This document shows positions 1 to 8,486 of a stretch of DNA of 64,000 nucleotides, one piece after another. Origin of the DNA: Haladaptatus salinisoli (GTDB lineage: Archaea > Halobacteriota > Halobacteria > Halobacteriales > Haladaptataceae); contig NZ_CP085330.1 in NCBI RefSeq assembly GCF_020614375.1, forward strand, positions 372,001 through 436,000. The letters are read 5' to 3'. Positions within the stretch are counted from its first letter, which is position 1. Every line of letters begins with the position of its first letter. Below the pieces are notes generated by a model, which did not search any database, was not told where the DNA came from, and saw nothing but the letters and a program-made list of their open reading frames with translations. A program made the translations under genes and the position numbers.

Positions 1-367
1 CGCCCACCTTCGCCACCGTCGGATACGGACAGTCGACGACCCGGGACATCGTCTCGCTCGTGGTGCGTTCGAGCGCGGCGACGGCGTCGTCCAGCGACTC
101 GTCGCTTTCGAGGCGTTCGCGCATCCGCTCGATGTCCCCGCCCGCGGAGAACGCGCTTCCCCGTCCGGCGACGACGACGCACCTGACGTCGTCGCGACCC
201 TCGATTTCGTCGAGGTGGTCGCGGAGGGCGTCGGAAACGCCCCGGGTGAGCGCGTTCCGGGCGTCCGGTCGATTCAACGTGAGGGTGGCGACCTCGTCGG
301 TCACGTCGAGGGTGACGGCGTCGGTCAACGCGACCACTCCGTGCTGTCGGGTAGCATACGCCACCAT
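1..367 (-). CDS. Enoyl-CoA hydratase/isomerase family protein (N-terminal part, runs off the window)
   Basis: The first about 122 residues of a crotonase-fold protein can be read on the minus strand, beginning MVAYATRQHG. The typical crotonase start is present: a beta-strand with VATLTLNRPDARNALT, then VVVAGRGSAFSAGGDI, which supplies the first oxyanion-hole segment. The family hydrates or isomerises enoyl-CoA thioesters in beta-oxidation. The C-terminal half, with the second catalytic glutamate, lies outside the window, so the exact substrate cannot be judged. It is divergent from the thioesterase and SDR genes to its right, which are also acyl-CoA or acyl-thioester enzymes. Confidence 0.9.
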   Translation of the reverse strand, partial: MVAYATRQHGVVALTDAVTLDVTDEVATLTLNRPDARNALTRGVSDALRDHLDEIEGRDDVRCVVVAGRGSAFSAGGDIERMRERLESDESLDDAVAALERTTSETMSRVVDCPYPTVAKVG

Positions 368-549
368 TGGCGTACGAAGGAATAAAACTTCGCCGCTTGT
401 CGCACCATCGTTCGATATTTCGTCCTGAATCTTTCCAACGTTGTCCGGAAGGCGAAGATTTACCGTCGCGGCCGCACGATTACGAGCGAGATGACGAGCA
501 TCCATTCGGAGCGGCGGCGTCGCGGCCGCCACCGTCGGGAGGGGTCGGC

Positions 550-975
550 GTGACCGAACCGGAGTCGTTTCAGGCGTTCATCGACGCTCACGGGTACCTC
601 TCGTGGCTCGACCTCCGCGTCGAAACCGTCGAGGAGGGCTACCTCGAGATGCGGATTCCGTACGACGAGAAGCTCCTCAACCCCGTCGGGAATCCGAAGA
701 CCATCCACGGCGGCATCGCCGCGACGCTCGTCGACACCGCGAGCGGGTTCGTCCTCCGGACTGTCTTCGACGACCCCGCGAACGCGCGGCTGGCGACGAC
801 CGACCTCAACGTCTCGTACCTCCGGCCCGCGAGCGACGACCTCCTCGCGGAGGCGACCGTCGTCCGCGCCGGAAACTCGATGGGCGTCGTGGAGGTGACG
901 GTCCGAACGACCGACGCCGACGGTGAGCCGACGGAGGCGGTCGTCGGCCGCAGTTCCTATCGGCTCTTTCGCTGA
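550..975 (+). CDS. PaaI family thioesterase (hotdog fold)
   Basis: This 141-residue protein has the hotdog thioesterase pattern: LNPVGNPKTIHGGIAATLVDTASG carries the HGG motif and the helix Asp of the PaaI group, followed by the LNVSYLRPA strand. The family hydrolyses acyl-CoA thioesters, often aromatic or medium chain. I chose the GTG at 550 because the family starts near this point and GGGAGGGG lies just upstream. A longer in-frame ORF reaches back to 367, but its extra residues look non-coding. A 20-codon ORF starting at 491 ends in a GTGA overlap with this start, which may be chance or translational coupling. The SDR gene follows after 11 nt, so the two are probably co-transcribed. Confidence 0.88.
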   Translation: MTEPESFQAFIDAHGYLSWLDLRVETVEEGYLEMRIPYDEKLLNPVGNPKTIHGGIAATLVDTASGFVLRTVFDDPANARLATTDLNVSYLRPASDDLLAEATVVRAGNSMGVVEVTVRTTDADGEPTEAVVGRSSYRLFR

Positions 976-986
976 ACGATTCGACG

Positions 987-1754
987 ATGACACACGAAAT
1001 GTTCGAACTCGACGGTCGCGTCGCGGTCGTCACGGGCGGAACGCGCGGCATCGGTCGCGCCATCGCGCGGGCGTTCGCCGACGCGGGAGCGGACGTGGTC
1101 CCGACGTCCCGGAGCGAGGATGCCGTCGACGCCGCGGTCGCCGACGTCCGCGACCGAGGGGCCGACTCGTTCTCGTGCCCGGTCGACGTCGCGAACGAGG
1201 ACGACGTCGACGCCCTCTTCGAGCGAGTCGAGGCGGAACTCGGCGGCGTCGACGTGGTCGTCAACAACGCGGGAATCAATCCGGACGCGGCGCTCGGTCG
1301 CCCGGAGGCGGTCGACGCCGACGCGTTCGACGAGACCGTGGAGGTCAACCTCGGCGGCGCGTTCCTCTGCGCGAAGCGCGCCGCCGAGCACCTGCACGAC
1401 GCCGGCGGAAGCGTCGTCAACGTCGCCAGCGTCGGGGGACTCGTCGGACTCCCCCGCCAGCACCCGTACGTCGCGTCGAAGCACGGACTCGTCGGACTGA
1501 CGCGGAGCATGGCGCTCGATTGGGCCCCCGAGGTTCGCGTGAACGCCGTCGCGCCCGGCTACGTCAGCACCGAACTGACGGACGACCTCGAAGCGAACGA
1601 CCGATTGCGCCGGTCCATCCTCGACCGAACGCCGCTCGATCGGTTCGCCGACCCGGAGGAGATCGCCGGACCCGCGCTCTTTCTCGCCAGCGACGCGGCC
1701 TCGTTCGTCACCGGAAGCTGTCTGACCGCGGACGGCGGGTGGACGGCGCGTTGA
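987..1754 (+). CDS. SDR family NAD(P)-dependent oxidoreductase
   Basis: This is a classical short-chain dehydrogenase of 255 residues. The cofactor motif TGGTRGIG is at 16-23, NNAG at 93-96, and the catalytic Ser148, Tyr161 and Lys165 are in place (YVASK). The C-terminal PG-V-T region and the terminal DGGWT are typical of FabG-like 3-oxoacyl or 3-hydroxyacyl oxidoreductases. The cofactor-specificity loop after strand 2 reads PTSRSEDA, with an Arg that fits NADP use, but this is only suggestive. It sits 11 nt behind the thioesterase and probably shares its transcript. The real substrate could be any secondary alcohol or ketone. Confidence 0.9.
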   Translation: MTHEMFELDGRVAVVTGGTRGIGRAIARAFADAGADVVPTSRSEDAVDAAVADVRDRGADSFSCPVDVANEDDVDALFERVEAELGGVDVVVNNAGINPDAALGRPEAVDADAFDETVEVNLGGAFLCAKRAAEHLHDAGGSVVNVASVGGLVGLPRQHPYVASKHGLVGLTRSMALDWAPEVRVNAVAPGYVSTELTDDLEANDRLRRSILDRTPLDRFADPEEIAGPALFLASDAASFVTGSCLTADGGWTAR

Positions 1755-1835
1755 ATCGACCCGAGCGACGCGCCTCGAGCGGGCCGGAGACTCGGTACGC
1801 TAATGAAGATCCGAGGGGAAACGTCACGAACGAGT

Positions 1836-2060
1836 ATGTCTCGCCGACGGTCGAGTGCGTCCCGGTGGCAACTTCTGATGGTGGCCGGAAACTGCGGCGT
1901 CCTGCTCGGTCTCGCGCTCGCGGTGTTCGCGTCGAAACTCACCTTCCTCTGGGCGTCGCTTTTCAGCCTCGTTCTCGTCGTCGTCGCCGCGTACGATTAC
2001 CGGACGAGCGAGGAGTACCGCGCGTCGCTCGACCTCGGGGACGAGTCGGACGAGGAGTAG
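1836..2060 (+). CDS. Small two-helix membrane protein, function unknown
   Basis: A 74-residue protein starts with a basic MSRRRSSASRW segment. Two hydrophobic helices follow (about residues 11-30 and 35-53), then an acidic tail ending in DESDEE. I recognise no family function. An in-frame ATG at 1803 would add 11 residues (MKIRGETSRTS). I prefer 1836 because the arginine-rich start directly before a helix is usual for such proteins, but the choice is weak. It follows the SDR gene by 81 nt on the same strand and converges on the GtrA gene. Confidence 0.6.
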   Translation: MSRRRSSASRWQLLMVAGNCGVLLGLALAVFASKLTFLWASLFSLVLVVVAAYDYRTSEEYRASLDLGDESDEE

Positions 2061-2087
2061 GGCGGGGCGGAACGCGGTTCGGCGGAG

Positions 2088-2513
2088 TCACCGTCCCCAC
2101 GTCCACCGCGCGTCGAGCACGTACCGATACAGCCCCGTGAGGCCGATTGCCCCGGCGTTCGCCACGAGGTAGGGGATGCTGCGCCACGTCACGAGAACGT
2201 AGAGGACGCCGAGTTGGAGGGGGATGGCGCTCCCGCGGACGACGTTCGTCTTGAGCAGTCCGACGAGGTACGAGACGCGACCCACGTTCCGGGTCGCTCG
2301 AAACGTCCACGCGTCGTTGAGAACGTACTGGAAGACGATGGTGAGCTCGATGGCGAGGAGCGCCCCCAGGAGGTAGTCGAGTCCGCCGTGTTCGACGAAC
2401 GTCCAGAGGAGCGCCGTCTGCACCACCGAGGCGACTGCGCCGACGACGACGAACCGCCTGAGTTGCGGCGCGACCGGTCCGCTGAGGAGGTTTCGAAGGA
2501 ACGCGCGGAACAT
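2088..2513 (-). CDS. GtrA family membrane protein
   Basis: The 141-residue protein has four predicted membrane helices and the GtrA family pattern: FVVVGAVASVVQTALLW near the start, then FQYVLNDAWTF, and YRYVLDARWTW at the end. GtrA-like proteins are thought to help move lipid-linked sugars across membranes and usually accompany polyprenyl-glucose transferases. No such partner is adjacent here. The ATG at 2513 was chosen because the upstream extension to 2636 is arginine-rich and unlike the family. Confidence 0.85.
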   Translation of the reverse strand: MFRAFLRNLLSGPVAPQLRRFVVVGAVASVVQTALLWTFVEHGGLDYLLGALLAIELTIVFQYVLNDAWTFRATRNVGRVSYLVGLLKTNVVRGSAIPLQLGVLYVLVTWRSIPYLVANAGAIGLTGLYRYVLDARWTWGR

Positions 2514-2773
2514 CAGCCGTCTCCCTCCTGTTTCGCGGCCTCGCACCGGTTCGGGGCGGTCGACGTGATCGTATCGGTATCGACCCGCCCGTCGTCTCGG
2601 CGTGCGTCGGTGCGCGGCGCGTCCACGACGTACCATTTCGGCGTTCGGCTACTGAAAGTTCCGGCGTCCGTCCGCGGGCGCGGTTCCCGACCGGGACACC
2701 GGCCGGAGGTTTCTCCCGTGCCGAGAGCGAACCGGGTGCCGACGGGCGACGAGCGCGTCGGGAGAATCCAACG

Positions 2774-3199
2774 ATGTCACCGGACACGTCTTCGATGCAA
2801 AACGACCGACTCGACCGAATCGAACGCGGTCTCGACCTGCTGTTCTCGACCGAGATAGCGAAGGAAATCCTCGACAGCGTCGACGTCGAGGCGCTCGACC
2901 GCGGAGCGAGCTTCGACGACGCGGTCGAGTACGAGCGACTCGGCGAGCTACTGGGTCGCGCGCTCGGACGCGGTCTCACGAGGCGGTTGCTCGACCGCGT
3001 CGCGAACGACCGCTTCGTCACGCGCGTCGTCGGTAGTTCGGTCGCCGGGCGACTCGGCGGGATGGCAGTTCGGGAACTGCTCGACCGAACCGACCCTGAG
3101 GAACTGCTGACGTGGCTCGCCGATTTCGGCGGTGCCACCGACCGGGAGTCGTTCGACGACGCGATTACCATCCCGGTCGAGAGCGACGGGCGCGAGTGA
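2774..3199 (+). CDS. Hypothetical haloarchaeal protein, helical
   Basis: This 141-residue acidic protein begins MSPDTSSMQNDRLDRIERG, and a second possible start is the Met at residue 8 (position 2795). It is predicted to be mostly helical and has no membrane segment or metal motif. Runs such as LGELLGRALGRGLTRRLLDRV and VVGSSVAGRLGG resemble amphipathic helices. I do not recognise it. It stands alone between the GtrA gene and a tiny membrane protein, with codon use typical of its neighbours. Confidence 0.6.
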   Translation: MSPDTSSMQNDRLDRIERGLDLLFSTEIAKEILDSVDVEALDRGASFDDAVEYERLGELLGRALGRGLTRRLLDRVANDRFVTRVVGSSVAGRLGGMAVRELLDRTDPEELLTWLADFGGATDRESFDDAITIPVESDGRE

Positions 3200-3292
3200 G
3201 AGGCCGCACGCCGCGGACGAAAGCTCGGTGCGGCGGTGTCCCATCGCCGCACCGCCACAACGCCTATTCGGTTCCCTCGGGTATCGATTAGT

Positions 3293-3427
3293 ATGGTACG
3301 AGCCTCGACCCTAGTACTTCTCGCGGGAATCGTGCTCCTGTTCGTTCCGATTCCGCCGATCGCGACGATTCTCGGAATCATCGTCATCGTCCTCGGCGTC
3401 GCACTGCGGTTGCTCACCGACCGCTAG
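3293..3427 (+). CDS. Tiny membrane protein (44 aa)
   Basis: The protein MVRASTLVLL...LRLLTDR is almost entirely hydrophobic and would form two short helices separated by the turn FVPIPPIAT. Very similar 40-50 residue proteins are common in haloarchaea and have no known role. The ATG at 3293 fits a hydrophobic start; the longer in-frame ORF from 3236 adds an unlikely polar segment. Confidence 0.6.
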   Translation: MVRASTLVLLAGIVLLFVPIPPIATILGIIVIVLGVALRLLTDR

Positions 3428-3467
3428 CGGTCGGTCGCCGGTTCGGCCGAGGGCGACCCCCTTCCGA

Positions 3468-4283
3468 CTACATCTGCTCTTCCAGTCGTTCTATCATCTC
3501 GTCGGCGGGAAGCTCCGTCATCGATTCGTCGGCGAGTTTGAGGCGGAGCCGCGGACGGCCGACGTCGATGGGGACCTTCTCGGTGTCCAGAATGCCGAGG
3601 TCCTCGAGCCGCGTCTTCGTGCGCGAGAACGTCGCCTTGCTGGCGAGACCCACGTCCTCGCCCCACTTGCTGATGTCGTAGAGCAGGATGTTGTTCCGCG
3701 CCGCCACCAGCAAACTGATGGCGACTTCGTCCAGCCCCTGACCGCCGCGAATCTCGTCCAAGGACGTGAGTACCGTCGTGAAGTCCTCTTCCACCTGAGG
3801 CCCGATTTCGTCCTCCAGGGTTTCGCGCACCTCCGAAATCGGCGGAGTTCGGAGCGTGAACTCCTCTCCCTCCTCCCACGCCGACATCAACGAATCGCGC
3901 GCCGTCTCGACCAACTCGCCGTCGTCAGACTGCAACCCGTCGATTCGACGGTCGAACTGAACGAGCGTGACGATTCGGTCGTCCATCACCACCATCGAGC
4001 TCCGATAGACCTCGTCTACCGTCCGTAGGGACAGCTTGTCCCGGTGGATGAGGTCCGCCGTCTCGCTCGCTATCAGGAAGTCGTCGGCCATCGTCTTGAG
4101 CGTCTCCGAGGCGGCGATGATTCGGAGCTCCGGTAGCTCGTCCTCGAACTCGCTCGCGGTGACGACTGCGGCCTCCAATTGCGCCTGCGATGGATTGACG
4201 AACAGGATCGGCTCCGATGTTTCCTCGAAGAGTTCTACGAAGATATCCCCCATCTCCCGGTCGAGTAAGTCGGCCATCGACAT
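3468..4283 (-). CDS. tbsP: Transcriptional regulator TbsP
   Basis: The 271-residue protein matches the TbsP (formerly DUF5821) family by length, by the acidic N-terminal sensor-like region, and by a C-terminal winged-helix region at about 190-250 (LYDISKWGEDVGLASKATFSR, then GRPRLRLKL). In Haloferax volcanii TbsP works together with TrmB in controlling glycolytic and gluconeogenic genes, including a glyceraldehyde-3-phosphate dehydrogenase gene. The start at 4283 is supported by a TATA-like TACTAAGTAC about 26 nt upstream, which implies a leaderless transcript. The two starts MSM are adjacent. It is divergent from the KaiC-like gene. Confidence 0.82.
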   Translation of the reverse strand: MSMADLLDREMGDIFVELFEETSEPILFVNPSQAQLEAAVVTASEFEDELPELRIIAASETLKTMADDFLIASETADLIHRDKLSLRTVDEVYRSSMVVMDDRIVTLVQFDRRIDGLQSDDGELVETARDSLMSAWEEGEEFTLRTPPISEVRETLEDEIGPQVEEDFTTVLTSLDEIRGGQGLDEVAISLLVAARNNILLYDISKWGEDVGLASKATFSRTKTRLEDLGILDTEKVPIDVGRPRLRLKLADESMTELPADEMIERLEEQM

Positions 4284-4303
4284 GGATGTTTGAACAGACC
4301 CGA

Positions 4304-4315
4304 CGTACTTAGTAT
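4304..4315 (-). promoter_or_regulatory. TATA-type promoter of tbsP (leaderless)
   Basis: On the minus strand the segment reads TACTAAGTACGTC, ending about 22 nt before the first ATG of tbsP. This is the usual haloarchaeal spacing for a transcript that starts at or next to the start codon. The assignment rests on spacing and AT-richness only. Confidence 0.5.
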
Positions 4316-4526
4316 TGAGTCAGTTAATTTAGGGTAATCCGGCGTTGTTTCGCGCGTTTCACGGAAAGCCAATCATACGACCGGCGGGGCTCCACTAACG
4401 CCGTCATTATCCGAATCAACGTCCCCGTAAACGCAATTTATCGGGCCGTTTCCCTGCCTCAAACACCCGCGTTGGCGGGAGATATCGTGGGGTTCCATAA
4501 CGTTTTCGGCCCGATGATGACGTAAT

Positions 4527-5965
4527 ATGACAATGACAGGCGAACGACTGCGGACCGGGATTCACGGCCTCGATACCGTTTTGAACGGCGGACTCGCTTC
4601 GAAGCGCACCTACGTTCTCCGCGGCGACGCCGGCGCGGGCAAGACCCTCACCGAATTACGGTTTCTCGAAGCCGGAGCGGAGGACGGCGAGACGACCCTG
4701 TTCGTCCACCTCTCCGAGACCGAGGACGAACTTCGAGAGAAGGCGGCGTCGGTCGGTATCGACGCCGAGGCGATCTCGTTTCTCGACCTGCGCGCCGATA
4801 CCCCCGAGGCCGACGGCCGACGGGAGACTTCGCGGCGACCGCGGACGACGCGGCTCTCGTCGGTCGACTCTCCGAGCGCATCTCCTCGCTCGACCCCGAC
4901 CGCGTGGTCGTCGACCCGGTCGCTCGCCTCAGGGACGTCCTTTCGAGCCGGGAGCGGTACCGCGAGGAGGTCGTCGGACTGGGTCGGCATCTCAAAGAAC
5001 GCGGCGCGACGGTGCTGTTCACCTGTCGCACCGACCGACACGGGGACGACCTCTCGCTCGTCGAAGACGGGCGGTTCGAACTACGGACGGGCGAGCGAAC
5101 CCGGACGCTGACGGTGCCGAAAACGCCCACCGAGGGCGCGCGAGACGGGGCGCACGGGGTTCGCATCTCCGACGACGGCATCGACGTCTTTCCCTCGTTC
5201 GACCCCGAGGTTCACGACCGGGACTTCGAACCCGAGAGCGTCTCCTCGGGCATTCCGCAGGTCGACCAGTTGCTCCACGGGGGCATCGAACGCGGCACCG
5301 TGACCGTCCTCAGCGGACCGACCGGCGTCGGCAAGACAACGTTCGGTACGCAGTTCATGAAGGAGGCGGCCGGGCGCGGCGAACGCTCCGTCATCTACAT
5401 GTTCGAGGAATCGACCGAGACGTTCCGCGAGCGCAGCGGAGCCATCAACGTCCCGGTGGCCGCGATGGTCGAGGACGGTTCGCTCCACTTAGAGGAGATA
5501 GAACCCGTCGAGCGGTCGGCTATCGAGTTCGCCACCGCGGTTCGACGGGAGGTCGAGAACCGCGGCACGGACATCGTGATGATAGACGGCGTCGAGGGGT
5601 ACAACGTCTCGCTCCGGGACGACAGGCTGAACCTCGTCGAGACGCTGCAGGCGCTCTGTCGCTACCTCCGAAACATGGGGGTGACCGTCATCCTCGTCAC
5701 CGAACAGGACTCGCTGACCGGTCGGGTCGAGGCGACCGGCGAGGGCATCAGCTACCTCGCCGACAACATCATCCTGCTGCAGCACCTCGAACTGGGGGGC
5801 GAGATGCGGAGGGCCATCGGCGTCCTGAAAAAGCGCACGAGCGACTTCGAGCATCTCCTTCGGGAGTTCCGCATCACGGAGCACGGATTCGAGGTCGGCG
5901 AACCGATGGCGAACGTCCAGGGCGTGCTCACGGGGATGCCCCGGATTCGAGGGGAAGCCGAGTAA
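4527..5965 (+). pseudogene. Two-domain KaiC/RAD55-family ATPase, interrupted by a frameshift
   Basis: Two halves of one protein lie in different frames. From 4527 the frame gives MTMTGERLRTGIHGLDTVLNGG with Walker A GDAGAGKT at residues 33-40. From about 4820 the reading continues in the frame shifted by minus one, with ALVGRLSERISSLDPDRVVVDP joining smoothly onto the ORF that ends at 5965. That part holds a second RecA-like domain with Walker A GPTGVGKTT and VMIDGVEGY as Walker B. Adding one base near 4806-4826 restores a protein of about 479 residues. KaiC-like proteins of this type are ATPases often linked to signalling or motility in archaea. Codon use stays normal after the break, so a recent indel or a sequencing error are both possible. 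If real, a downstream ATG at 4904 could still yield the second domain. Confidence 0.8.
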
Positions 5966-6154
5966 CCGCCCTCTCGAACGCCCGCACCGGACTCGTCGGT
6001 ACGCGACGAGCGACCTGCACCGGCGGTTCGAATCGGCATCGGCGGTTCGACGGACCAACCGCGCGAAAGTTCACTCCACAAAACTTATTCCAAACTGGAC
6101 GAAGCATCGAGCGAGAACGCGACCGACAGAACCGACGACCCTATCCCCCAACCC

Positions 6155-6250
6155 ATGACGTTACGACGCATCGCGACCGGCACGGCGTACGGCATTATGA
6201 GTATCTTCACACTGGCGTGTCTGTTCGGCGGCGACCCGGACGATATCTGA
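6155..6250 (+). CDS. Possible 31-aa peptide with one hydrophobic segment
   Basis: A short ORF encodes MTLRRIATGTAYGIMSIFTLACL followed by a polar tail GGDPDDI. It has a basic start and one membrane-like helix, as many haloarchaeal micro-proteins do. The 189-nt gap after the ATPase gene contains an AT-rich AAAACTTATTCC near 6080. There is no homology evidence available to me, so this is tentative. Confidence 0.4.
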   Translation: MTLRRIATGTAYGIMSIFTLACLFGGDPDDI

Positions 6251-6511
6251 AACCGTCCGCGACGACCGAGAGACGCGCACCCTTTCTCCCGCCCCTTCGA
6301 GGTCCGTTACGAACGGGTATGGTTGCAACGCGGGCGTTCGCCGTCGAAACCGCGGGCGGAAGGGCGGCGAACGGATGAGGCGCTCCGCGCCCGACCGTCA
6401 GACGCGCGCCTGACTGACTTTCTTGTAGGTGCGCGCCGACCTCCACCGTATGGCACTCACGACCGCTCTGTTCGTCGCCGGGGTGGAGAGAAAAGACGGA
6501 CGGTGGCCGGG

Positions 6512-6811
6512 ATGACCGAACGGACGATAGATATCGAACTGCTGGTCGCGGACACTCCCGAGGACGCACCGGCCGTCGAACCGAACTCGCGCGTCGACGT
6601 GTCGGTTAACGGTCAGATGTACCCGACCGCGAAACTGACCGACGGTCGTTACGTCGCGTGGTGGTTCGAGGCGACCGCGCCGCCCCCGGACGCCCGGGTG
6701 GCGACCGAGTGGGTGGCCGCACCGACCCGCTACCTCGCGGCGGCGACGTTGGGCGAACTGTGGGAGAACCCGACCGCCTTCGACTCGCTCACGAAATCGT
6801 CCATCTCGTGA
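6512..6811 (+). CDS. Hypothetical protein (99 aa), beta-rich
   Basis: The protein starts MTERTIDIELLVADTPEDAP and contains alternating short strands (RVDVSVNGQMYPTAKLTDGRYVAWWF) and a C-terminal helix. It has no membrane segment or Cys pair. The Met at 6512 was preferred over an in-frame start at 6323 because the upstream part is arginine- and proline-rich shadow coding. The function is unknown. It converges on the DUF35/thiolase pair. Confidence 0.6.
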   Translation: MTERTIDIELLVADTPEDAPAVEPNSRVDVSVNGQMYPTAKLTDGRYVAWWFEATAPPPDARVATEWVAAPTRYLAAATLGELWENPTAFDSLTKSSIS

Positions 6812-6829
6812 GCACGTCCCGGACGGGGG

Positions 6830-7210
6830 CTATCGCGGCGCGAACACCGGGGCGGGCAGTCCTTTCATCTCGATGCTGTCGACGAACTCGACGGCGTCGC
6901 CGACCTCCGCGCGTCCCTCGATTCGACCGAGGAGGCGCGCGTCGCCGAGGTCGACGACGGCGACTTGGTACGGTCCTTCGACCCCCGCGGGCGGTACGTT
7001 GATCGTGGTCTCGCTGTGAACCTCGCCGGTCTCCGGGAGTCGGCGGGGAGCGAGGTCGCGGTCGCCGCACTCGATGCACGCGCGCTTCGGCGTGGCGGTG
7101 ACGTGGCCGCACGACCGGCATTCGAGTCCGAGCAGTTCGCCCGCTCGGAGGCGCGCCCGCCAGTCGGCGTACGTCGCGGCGTCCCCCTCGGACGGGTCGT
7201 TCGAACTCAC
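6830..7210 (-). CDS. Zn-ribbon and OB-fold acyl-CoA-binding protein (DUF35 family)
   Basis: This 126-residue protein has the DUF35 layout: an N-terminal helix (YADWRARLRAGELLGLEC), a rubredoxin-like zinc ribbon with CRSCG and CIECGD, and a C-terminal OB fold (VAVVDLGDARLLGRIEG). Such proteins form complexes with thiolase-family enzymes and bind CoA substrates; in archaea one holds the thiolase and HMG-CoA synthase together. The GTG start overlaps the thiolase stop codon in a GTGA arrangement, which supports translational coupling and a joint complex. Confidence 0.88.
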   Translation of the reverse strand: MSSNDPSEGDAATYADWRARLRAGELLGLECRSCGHVTATPKRACIECGDRDLAPRRLPETGEVHSETTINVPPAGVEGPYQVAVVDLGDARLLGRIEGRAEVGDAVEFVDSIEMKGLPAPVFAPR

Positions 7211-8376
7211 GTTCGGGCCTCCATGACGGTGACGACGGTCGTCGCGGCGTCGCCGCCGAGGTTGTGCGCGACGCCCGTCGCGGCCCCCTCGACCTGGCGA
7301 CGGCCGGCGTCGCCGCGAAGTTGCCCCGTCAGCTCCACGATTTGGGCCGTCCCGGTCGCCCCGATGGGGTGACCCTTCGCCTTGAGACCGCCGCTCGGGT
7401 TCACCGGGATGTCGCCGTCGAGGTAGGTGCGACCCTCGGCCGCCGCCCGCCCGCCGGTGCCGTCCTCGAAGAAGCCGAGCGCTTCGATGGCGAGCACCTC
7501 CGCGCCGGTGAAACAGTCGTGCACCTCGGCGAAGTCGACGTCGTCGGGGGTGACGTCGGCCTGCGCGTAGGCTTCGGCCGCGGCGTCCCGGGCGGCCCGC
7601 GTCTCGGTGAGCGACGCCTTGTCGGCCAGCGGAACCGCGTCGGTGCTGTGGCCGACGCCCGCGACGGAGACCGGTTCGCCGGCGAAGTTCTCGGCGAGGT
7701 CGTCGGCGACGACGACGACCGCCGACGCCCCGTCGGAGAACGGACAGCAGTCCATGAGGTGGAACGGGTCCGCGACCGTTGGGCTCTCCAGCACCTCCTC
7801 GACGGTCGCGTCGCGGCCGAAGTGCGCGTTGGGGTTGTACCGGCCGTGGTGGTGGTTCTTGACGGCGACCTCGGCGAGCTGCGCCTCGGTCGTCCCGTAC
7901 TCGTGCATGTGGCGCTTGGCGAGCAGCGCGAACACGCCGGGGAACGTGAGCCCCGCCGGTTGCTCGTACTGGCGGTGGGCCGCGCTGGCGAATATCTCGG
8001 TCATCTCGCCGGTGCCGAGACCGGTTTCGGGGGTGCACCGCTCGACGCCGCCGACCAAGGCCACGTCGTGGACGCCGGATTCGACCGCCTGAACGGCGTG
8101 TTTGAAGGCGTTCGACGAGGTGGCGCACGCGTCCTCGAATCGTTGGCAGGGGATACCCTGGAGACCGACGTGCGTCGCCAGTTTCGGCGCGAGGTGCGTG
8201 TCGCCCTCGGCCTGCCCGCCCAGCGCGTTGCCGAAGTAAAAGGCGTCTATCTCGTCGAGCGTCGCACCGGCGTCGTCGATGGACGCGAACGCGGCGTCCG
8301 CGAAGAGCTCTTCGAGTGGCCTGTCGTGCGGGCCGAACTCGGTCATCCCGGCACCCACGACGGTAGCTCGTGACAT
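7207..8376 (-). CDS. Thiolase family protein (acetyl-CoA acetyltransferase-like)
   Basis: The 389-residue protein has the thiolase acyl-accepting Cys84 in DACATSSNA, a His in EVHDCFTGAE, and the C-terminal GHPIGATG. It belongs to the SCP2-like thiolases that pair with DUF35 proteins, and the DUF35 gene does follow with a 4-nt overlap. It could run acetoacetyl-CoA formation or a beta-ketoacyl-CoA cleavage; sequence alone does not decide. The Met at 8376 was chosen because an in-frame extension to 8418 is not thiolase-like. It is divergent from the MATE transporter. Confidence 0.88.
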   Translation of the reverse strand: MSRATVVGAGMTEFGPHDRPLEELFADAAFASIDDAGATLDEIDAFYFGNALGGQAEGDTHLAPKLATHVGLQGIPCQRFEDACATSSNAFKHAVQAVESGVHDVALVGGVERCTPETGLGTGEMTEIFASAAHRQYEQPAGLTFPGVFALLAKRHMHEYGTTEAQLAEVAVKNHHHGRYNPNAHFGRDATVEEVLESPTVADPFHLMDCCPFSDGASAVVVVADDLAENFAGEPVSVAGVGHSTDAVPLADKASLTETRAARDAAAEAYAQADVTPDDVDFAEVHDCFTGAEVLAIEALGFFEDGTGGRAAAEGRTYLDGDIPVNPSGGLKAKGHPIGATGTAQIVELTGQLRGDAGRRQVEGAATGVAHNLGGDAATTVVTVMEART

Positions 8377-8486
8377 GATTACACGTTTTTCGAGCGACAC
8401 TAAGAAATTACTGCTCACCGCATTCTTCCGCCGAACCGCCGCGTATCGAAAAGACTATACTTTCGATTCGAAACACTTGTAGCGTC

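Noticed and set aside
491-553. 20-codon ORF ending in a GTGA overlap with the thioesterase start
   Set aside because: The peptide is arginine-rich and is most likely an accident of the GC-rich leader; it is mentioned only in the thioesterase entry.
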